Origin: Comamonadaceae bacterium
GTDB taxonomy: Bacteria; Pseudomonadota; Gammaproteobacteria; Burkholderiales; Burkholderiaceae_C
NCBI GenBank assembly: GCA_947455145.1
Contig: CANGME010000005.1
Location: 62,001 to 126,000, forward strand
Length of the DNA stretch: 64,000 nt
Direction: 5' to 3'
Part shown: piece after piece, positions 60,024 to 64,000 of the stretch
How the letters are laid out: each line of letters opens with the position of its first letter
How positions within the stretch are numbered: the stretch's first letter is position 1
The notes under the pieces: model-generated
Databases searched by the model: none
What the model was told of the DNA's origin: nothing
What the model saw: only the letters and a program-made list of their open reading frames with translations
Program-made: the position numbers and the translations under genes

Positions 60024-61043
60024 ATGACTTCAAAAATCTCCCTCACCCGCTACCTTGTCGAACAACAGCGTGCCGAAGGCCACATCCCCTCCGAGCTGCG
60101 CCTGCTGCTTGAAGTGGTCGCCCGCGCTTGCAAGAGCATCAGCCAGGCTGTCAACAAGGGCGCGCTAGGCGGCGTGCTGGGTACGGCAGGCAGCGAAAAC
60201 GTGCAAGGCGAGGTTCAAAAGAAGCTCGACATCATTGCCAATGAAGTGTTGATTGAAGCCAACGAATGGGGTGGCCACTTGGCGGCCATGGCGTCTGAGG
60301 AAATGGACGAAATTCTGCCCATTCCCAACCGTTACCCGGCAGGCGAATACCTGCTGCTGTTTGACCCGCTGGACGGCTCCTCCAACATCGACGTCAATGT
60401 CAGCATCGGCACTATTTTTAGCGTGCTGAAAAAACAAAACGACGACCCAACCAAAATCGATCCCGTCTCCACCAAAGATTTTCTGCAACCGGGTCGCCAG
60501 CAAGTGGCCGCAGGCTACTGCGTCTATGGCCCGCAGACAACGCTGGTGCTCACCGTGGGCGACGGCGTGGCCATGTTCACGCTGGACCGCGAGCAAGGCT
60601 CCTTCGTGCTGACGCAAGAGAACGTGACCATCCCCGCCGACACGCAAGAATTTGCCATCAACATGAGCAATATGCGCCACTGGGATGAGCCGGTGAAACG
60701 CTACATCGACGAATGCCTGGAAGGTGCGCAAGGCCCACGCGGCAAAAACTTCAACATGCGCTGGATCGCCAGCATGGTGGCCGACGTGCACCGCATCCTC
60801 ACCCGCGGCGGCGTCTTCCTCTACCCCTGGGACAAACGCGAGCCCAACAAACCCGGCAAGCTGCGCCTGATGTACGAAGCCAACCCCATGAGCTGGTTGA
60901 TCGAGCAAGCCGGTGGTGCGGCCACCAACGGCACACAGCGCATCATGGACATTGCGCCCACTCAACTGCACCAACGCGTGAGCGTCATCCTTGGCTCCAA
61001 AAACGAAGTTGAGCGGGTTACCGCCTATCACGCCAAGGTATAA
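60024..61043 (+). CDS. fbp: Class I fructose-1,6-bisphosphatase
   Basis: A 339-residue FBPase of gluconeogenesis and, in autotrophs, of the Calvin cycle. Metal motifs are [10 protein letters not shown] and [20 protein letters not shown]. The substrate-binding [15 protein letters not shown] and [20 protein letters not shown] regions are intact, followed by [17 protein letters not shown]. It follows pepN by 12 bp and ends 11 bp before the tRNA-Thr gene, so the tRNA may be cotranscribed. Confidence 0.94.
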   Translation: MTSKISLTRYLVEQQRAEGHIPSELRLLLEVVARACKSISQAVNKGALGGVLGTAGSENVQGEVQKKLDIIANEVLIEANEWGGHLAAMASEEMDEILPIPNRYPAGEYLLLFDPLDGSSNIDVNVSIGTIFSVLKKQNDDPTKIDPVSTKDFLQPGRQQVAAGYCVYGPQTTLVLTVGDGVAMFTLDREQGSFVLTQENVTIPADTQEFAINMSNMRHWDEPVKRYIDECLEGAQGPRGKNFNMRWIASMVADVHRILTRGGVFLYPWDKREPNKPGKLRLMYEANPMSWLIEQAGGAATNGTQRIMDIAPTQLHQRVSVILGSKNEVERVTAYHAKV

Positions 61044-61054
61044 TTCAAGGCTTA

Positions 61055-61130
61055 GCCGGTGTAGCTCAGTCGGTAGAGCAGCTCATTCGTAATGAGAAGG
61101 TCGGGTGTTCGATTCATCTCTCCGGCACCA
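61055..61130 (+). tRNA. tRNA-Thr (CGT)
   Basis: A 76-nt cloverleaf with encoded CCA. Acceptor GCCGGTG pairs with CTCCGGC apart from a U6-U67 mismatch; the D arm is GCTC...GAGC. The anticodon loop TTCGTAA gives anticodon CGT for ACG Thr codons. The T arm has the TTCGATT loop with wobble pairs. The 27-43 pair is G-A. These oddities are tolerated in betaproteobacterial tRNA-Thr(CGT). It starts 11 bp after fbp. Confidence 0.92.
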
Positions 61131-61135
61131 CATAA

Positions 61136-61165
61136 AAGGGGTTAGGCTTTCGGGTCTATCCCCTT
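61136..61165 (+). terminator. Hairpin after tRNA-Thr, weak terminator
   Basis: AAGGGGTTAG (61136-61145) pairs with CTATCCCCTT (61156-61165) apart from one T-T mismatch, around a 10-base loop. Only CTTC follows, no real T tract. It lies 5 bp after the tRNA end and may end or process the fbp-tRNA transcript. Confidence 0.5.
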
Positions 61166-61370
61166 CTTCACGCATTAAGTGTGCGGAAATACCCCTAAGT
61201 TTTCACCATAACCAGAAGCAGAACGGCTATTCAGCATTGGTCAAATTCTGTTTTCGGTACAAATATCCTGCCCGAATCCGGACTGTCATACAGTATTAAC
61301 TCCGTCCATTGAATGGCGAGTATTTGAACTATTTCTATAGTTGCTCAACACTACTAAGATAGAAGATTGA

Positions 61371-61385
61371 CATTCGTAACGAGAA
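61371..61385 (+). repeat. Echo of the tRNA-Thr anticodon arm
   Basis: CATTCGTAACGAGAA matches tRNA positions 61084-61098 (CATTCGTAATGAGAA) at 14 of 15 bases, about 290 bp downstream. The rest of the tRNA is not repeated. The stretch 61166-61404 holds no gene that I can support. Confidence 0.35.
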
Positions 61386-61404
61386 ATCAAGCTCATTGCC
61401 CAAC

Positions 61405-62280
61405 ATGGAAATCAACTCCACCATAGTCACCACGCCTGTTCGTTCCGCCGCTACCGTGGTGATGCTGCGCGATGCCCCTCAGGGGCTGGAGGTTTTTCTC
61501 ATCAAGCGACACGGACTGTCTGACGTACTGGGTGGGGCCTATGTGTTTCCGGGTGGCAAGGTGGACCCATTGGACGCTGCAGCTGACACCCTGGCGCTCT
61601 TAGACCAACCCGCGCAAGCCCTACACGCCCGCCTGGGTGAGCCTGACCTGGACGCGCCCACCGCCGCCAGCATGTTCGTAGCCGCACTGCGTGAATCGTT
61701 TGAAGAGTCGGGCGTGTTGTTTGCGCAAAGCGCCACTGCCGACCAAGTGGCACAGGCCCGAGCCTTACTGGCAGAAGGTCTGAATTTCCCCACCGTTCTC
61801 GCACGTCTGAACCTGCGGCTGCAAACGCACAGCGTCGCGCCTTGGGTGCGCTGGATCACGCCTTTCATGCCCTCAGTCAGCAGCAAACGCTTTGACACCC
61901 GCTTCTTCATCACTGTCGTGCCGCCCGATCAGGTGGCGAGCCACGACAATCATGAGGCCACAGCCAGCGTTTGGCTCTCGCCCCGCGCGGCCTTGGAGCA
62001 GTACCGCGACGCCCATATTGAGCTGGCGCCACCGCAAATCATGAGCCTGGCTCATCTTTCACGCCACGCAACGGTGGCCAGTGCATTAAGTGAGGCCGCA
62101 GGCCGTTTGCCCCCCGTGGTGCAACCTGAGCCCTTTGACCAAGACGGTGTGCGCGTGCTGTGCTATCCGGGGGATGAGCGCCACTCGGTGCGCGCGCGCG
62201 CGCTGCCAGGTCCTTCGCGCCTGCATTACCGCAATAAGCGGTTTGAGCCAATCAGCGGGTTTGAGTCGCTATTCGAGTAA
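61405..62280 (+). CDS. Nudix hydrolase (NUDT19/NUDT7-like)
   Basis: A 291-residue Nudix protein. GGAYVFPGGKVDP begins the Nudix box. A ~45-residue insert follows before ALRESFEESGVLFA, which completes the REXXEEXG part. This interrupted box resembles mammalian NUDT19, a CoA diphosphatase. FDTRFFITVVP and WLSPRAALEQY are typical following strands. It may hydrolyse CoA derivatives or nucleotide diphosphates. The start is ATG 61405 or TTG 61396, neither with a good ribosome site. Confidence 0.83.
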   Translation: MEINSTIVTTPVRSAATVVMLRDAPQGLEVFLIKRHGLSDVLGGAYVFPGGKVDPLDAAADTLALLDQPAQALHARLGEPDLDAPTAASMFVAALRESFEESGVLFAQSATADQVAQARALLAEGLNFPTVLARLNLRLQTHSVAPWVRWITPFMPSVSSKRFDTRFFITVVPPDQVASHDNHEATASVWLSPRAALEQYRDAHIELAPPQIMSLAHLSRHATVASALSEAAGRLPPVVQPEPFDQDGVRVLCYPGDERHSVRARALPGPSRLHYRNKRFEPISGFESLFE

Positions 62281-62358
62281 CCGTTTGCTGATTGCTTTGC
62301 GCCTTATCAAATAGGGTCCAGACTCAAGTTATCACGCAGCCATGCCGATACCAGCGGT

Positions 62359-62964
62359 ATGACTACCTCACCGATCATCCTGGACATTGAGGCCTCCGGC
62401 TTTGGCCGCGGCGGCTACCCGATTGAAGTGGGCTACTCTCTGCCTGATGGGCAAACCTGGTGTTCGCTCGTGCGACCCGAGCCCGATTGGACGCACTGGG
62501 ATAGAGGCGCCGAAGCGGTACACCATATTTCACAAGATTTACTGGTCAGCCGGGGGCGTTTTGTGAGAGATGTTGCAAACCAACTCAACCATAACTTATC
62601 CGGTCAAATAGCCTACTCCGACGGATGGGGGCATGACTATAGTTGGCTCAGCCTACTGTTTGATGCGGCCAACATGATGCCGACTTTCAAGCTGGACAAC
62701 TTGCGCACTTTATTGAATGATGAAGAGGCAGACCTCTGGCACATCGTCAAAACCCAGGTGGCTCAAGACCGAGGCCCTCAGCGCCACCGCGCCAGCGCTG
62801 ATGCCCGTTTGCTGCAACTCACATGGCAACGTTTGAAAGAAGGCACTAAAAAACCTGCTGCCAGTCATAAAGAAAAAATCAAGCTATCGATCGTTTCAAA
62901 CGAATTTCTTCCAATCGAAAACCATTCACATCCACCGTTCGGGCCGATGGCAGTTCACGCTTGA
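62359..62964 (+). CDS. DEDDh 3'-5' exonuclease-like protein
   Basis: A 201-residue DnaQ-superfamily protein. Exo I is PIILDIEASGFGRGGYPIEVGY (Asp and Glu), Exo II is in AYSDGWGHDYSWLSLL (Asp), and Exo III is RHRASADARLLQL (His then Asp), the DEDDh set. It probably trims nucleic acids. The last ~30 codons overlap the opposite-strand acetyltransferase gene by 86 bp, an unusually long convergent overlap. Confidence 0.8.
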   Translation: MTTSPIILDIEASGFGRGGYPIEVGYSLPDGQTWCSLVRPEPDWTHWDRGAEAVHHISQDLLVSRGRFVRDVANQLNHNLSGQIAYSDGWGHDYSWLSLLFDAANMMPTFKLDNLRTLLNDEEADLWHIVKTQVAQDRGPQRHRASADARLLQLTWQRLKEGTKKPAASHKEKIKLSIVSNEFLPIENHSHPPFGPMAVHA

Positions 62965-63397
62965 AGCCCGCCAGCTCATGAAAGCGCAAGGCGCGCTCAT
63001 TACCCAAAGGCAGCCAAAGCGTGACCTGGGTGCAGCCCTCCTCTTGTAAGCCCTCACGGGCGGCATCCCACAGGGCCAGGCCTGCGCCTGAATTCCAGTA
63101 CGTGGGCTCTACCATGATCGACCAAATCTCGCCCACCACGGGTTTGGTGCCGGGGTCGCGTGAACGGTCAAAACCAACAAAGCCGATGATGGTATCCCCC
63201 TCCACAGCCACCAGCACCTGCGGCTCAGCGTATTCAATCGCATCGCGCCAAAAGGCCAAGCCTTCGATTAAAGACTGCGGTTTGAAGGCATCGGCGGGCA
63301 GCAAGGCTTCGTAAATTTCATCACTGACACGAGCATGGATGTCCGTGATTCGCTTGGCGTCTTTGGCTGTGGCGGGTCGTATCGTGTAGCTGCTCAT
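62879..63397 (-). CDS. GNAT-family N-acetyltransferase
   Basis: A 172-residue GNAT acetyltransferase. YTIRPATAKDAKRITDIH opens the fold. VGEIWSIMVEPTYWNSGAGLALWDAARE carries the acetyl-CoA-binding V-x-P...GxGxA loop, and WLPLGNERALRFHELAGFKRE is the closing motif. The acceptor is unknown. The ATG at 63397 removes an atypical 47-residue extension. Its 3' end overlaps the convergent exonuclease gene by 86 bp. Confidence 0.87.
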   Translation of the reverse strand: MSSYTIRPATAKDAKRITDIHARVSDEIYEALLPADAFKPQSLIEGLAFWRDAIEYAEPQVLVAVEGDTIIGFVGFDRSRDPGTKPVVGEIWSIMVEPTYWNSGAGLALWDAAREGLQEEGCTQVTLWLPLGNERALRFHELAGFKRELPSARTVDVNGFRLEEIRLKRSIA

Positions 63398-63416
63398 GGG
63401 CTGTTTTTCAAAATGC

Positions 63417-64000
63417 TTAAGTGGTTGAAAGGGCTCGCACTTTAGCAGGTAAAAACGGCACAGAGCGCAAGCGCGCGCCCATGGCGTCAAAGACCGCGTT
63501 GGAGATAGCGGCTGGCACCACAGTAGGTGCCATTTCACCCGCGCCCCAAGACGGCATGTCGGGCCGGTTGATCAGGTTGACGTGGATGCGGGGCACCTCG
63601 GGGAAACGCAAGATAGGATAGCTGGCCCAATCCAGGCTGGTGACGTGAGTGCGATCAAACTGCAGCTCTTCGATCAGCGTGCGGCTGATGGTTTGCACAA
63701 TACCGCCTTCGATCTGGTTGATGGCACCATCCGGGTTGATGACCTGGCCGCAGTCATGGCTGCACCAGATGTCAGTGACGCGAATATGGCCGGATTTTTT
63801 GTTGACTTCAACCTCGGCCACCAGGGCCACAAAGGTGCGGTCGTTGTCGTACTTCACAAAAGCCACACCTCGGCCCTTGGCAGTGTCACCACTCGATTTG
63901 GCGGCGGGTGACGGGCGGCTCTGCCATTTGGAGAGTTTGGCCACGTCTTCCAGCACCGCCTTGGCACGCGGCTCCTTCAGGTAAGTGACACGCCAAGCCA
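63417..64000 (-). CDS. Molybdopterin-binding oxidoreductase large subunit, C-terminal part (partial)
   Basis: The C-terminal ~194 residues of a xanthine dehydrogenase-family molybdopterin subunit (isoquinoline 1-oxidoreductase beta type); its 5' part lies beyond the window. Visible are RGVAFVKYDNDRTFVALVAEV, VTDIWCSHDCGQVINPDGAINQIEGG and the catalytic Glu region SWGAGEMAPTVVPAAISNAVFDAMG. These enzymes hydroxylate N-heterocycles or oxidise aldehydes with a [2Fe-2S] partner. The partner is not in this window. Confidence 0.88.
   Translation of the reverse strand, partial: AWRVTYLKEPRAKAVLEDVAKLSKWQSRPSPAAKSSGDTAKGRGVAFVKYDNDRTFVALVAEVEVNKKSGHIRVTDIWCSHDCGQVINPDGAINQIEGGIVQTISRTLIEELQFDRTHVTSLDWASYPILRFPEVPRIHVNLINRPDMPSWGAGEMAPTVVPAAISNAVFDAMGARLRSVPFLPAKVRALSTT

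Noticed and set aside
61105-61299. A 64-codon frame starting inside the tRNA gene
   Set aside because: It begins in the tRNA T-arm and has no ribosome site; the tRNA explains the start.

Overview
The window looks like chromosomal DNA from a betaproteobacterium of the Comamonadaceae (Rhodoferax/Polaromonas-like). GC content is high, there are several Bug-type (tripartite tricarboxylate family) solute-binding proteins, many short LysR-controlled catabolic operons, a beta-type gshA, and dispersed intergenic palindromes of the kind common in Burkholderiales. The family placement is inferred from gene style, not from a database search.

Layout. 1-14.3 kb holds small-acid catabolism: a UxaA-family sugar-acid dehydratase, a GntR regulator overlapping an aconitase paralogue, two orphan Bug proteins, and a tight minus-strand operon (FAH hydrolase, hyuA, hyuB, a 136-residue unknown, Bug) opposite a LysR gene. 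A ModA-like binding protein follows. 14.3-16.1 kb is an AT-richer patch with a probably frameshifted ORF, a single-domain GIY-YIG protein and two small unknowns. 16.1-25.8 kb holds an M23 peptidase, a thioredoxin-fold lipoprotein, an SRAP protein whose catalytic Cys2 is Ser, a 3'-5' exonuclease, an RluE-type pseudouridine synthase, a split YeeE/YedE transporter, a ketopantoate-reductase-like protein, a methyltransferase, a YtcJ-type amidohydrolase, a Gfo/Idh/MocA oxidoreductase and aquaporin Z. 26-31.7 kb is an aromatic operon (ACMSD-type amidohydrolase, gentisate dioxygenase, 3-hydroxybenzoate-type monooxygenase) with a divergent LysR gene and strong inverted repeats between them.

31.7-40.6 kb is mostly housekeeping: DUF924 and VCBS proteins, an NQO-type reductase, a DHH phosphoesterase, YlqF GTPase, gshA, a group II truncated globin and a large FtsX-type permease. 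40.6-40.9 kb is a gene-free stretch of stacked hairpin repeats. 41-44.4 kb has catB, catC and a third Bug gene with a divergent LysR gene, but no catA. 44.5-54.9 kb carries murB, yajQ, a retropepsin-like protease, plsY, an aldo/keto reductase, an acyl-CoA synthetase invaded in frame by a dispersed repeat, an ankyrin protein, an HbpS/GlcG-like secreted protein, a FixJ-type two-component pair and an alpha/beta hydrolase. 54.9-56.1 kb is a small accessory patch: a RelE/BrnA toxin-antitoxin pair, a REP-associated transposase remnant and a broken gene. 56.2-64 kb has prfB with its programmed +1 frameshift, pepN, fbp, tRNA-Thr(CGT), a Nudix hydrolase, a DEDDh exonuclease, a GNAT acetyltransferase and the C-terminal part of a molybdopterin-binding oxidoreductase running off the window.

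No complete mobile element, CRISPR array or obvious defence island was seen. The most unusual items are the SRAP Cys2Ser substitution, the in-frame repeat in the acyl-CoA synthetase, the hyuAB operon with its unidentified GCSCS small protein, and the HbpS-like gene behind a two-component system with inverted repeats in its upstream region.
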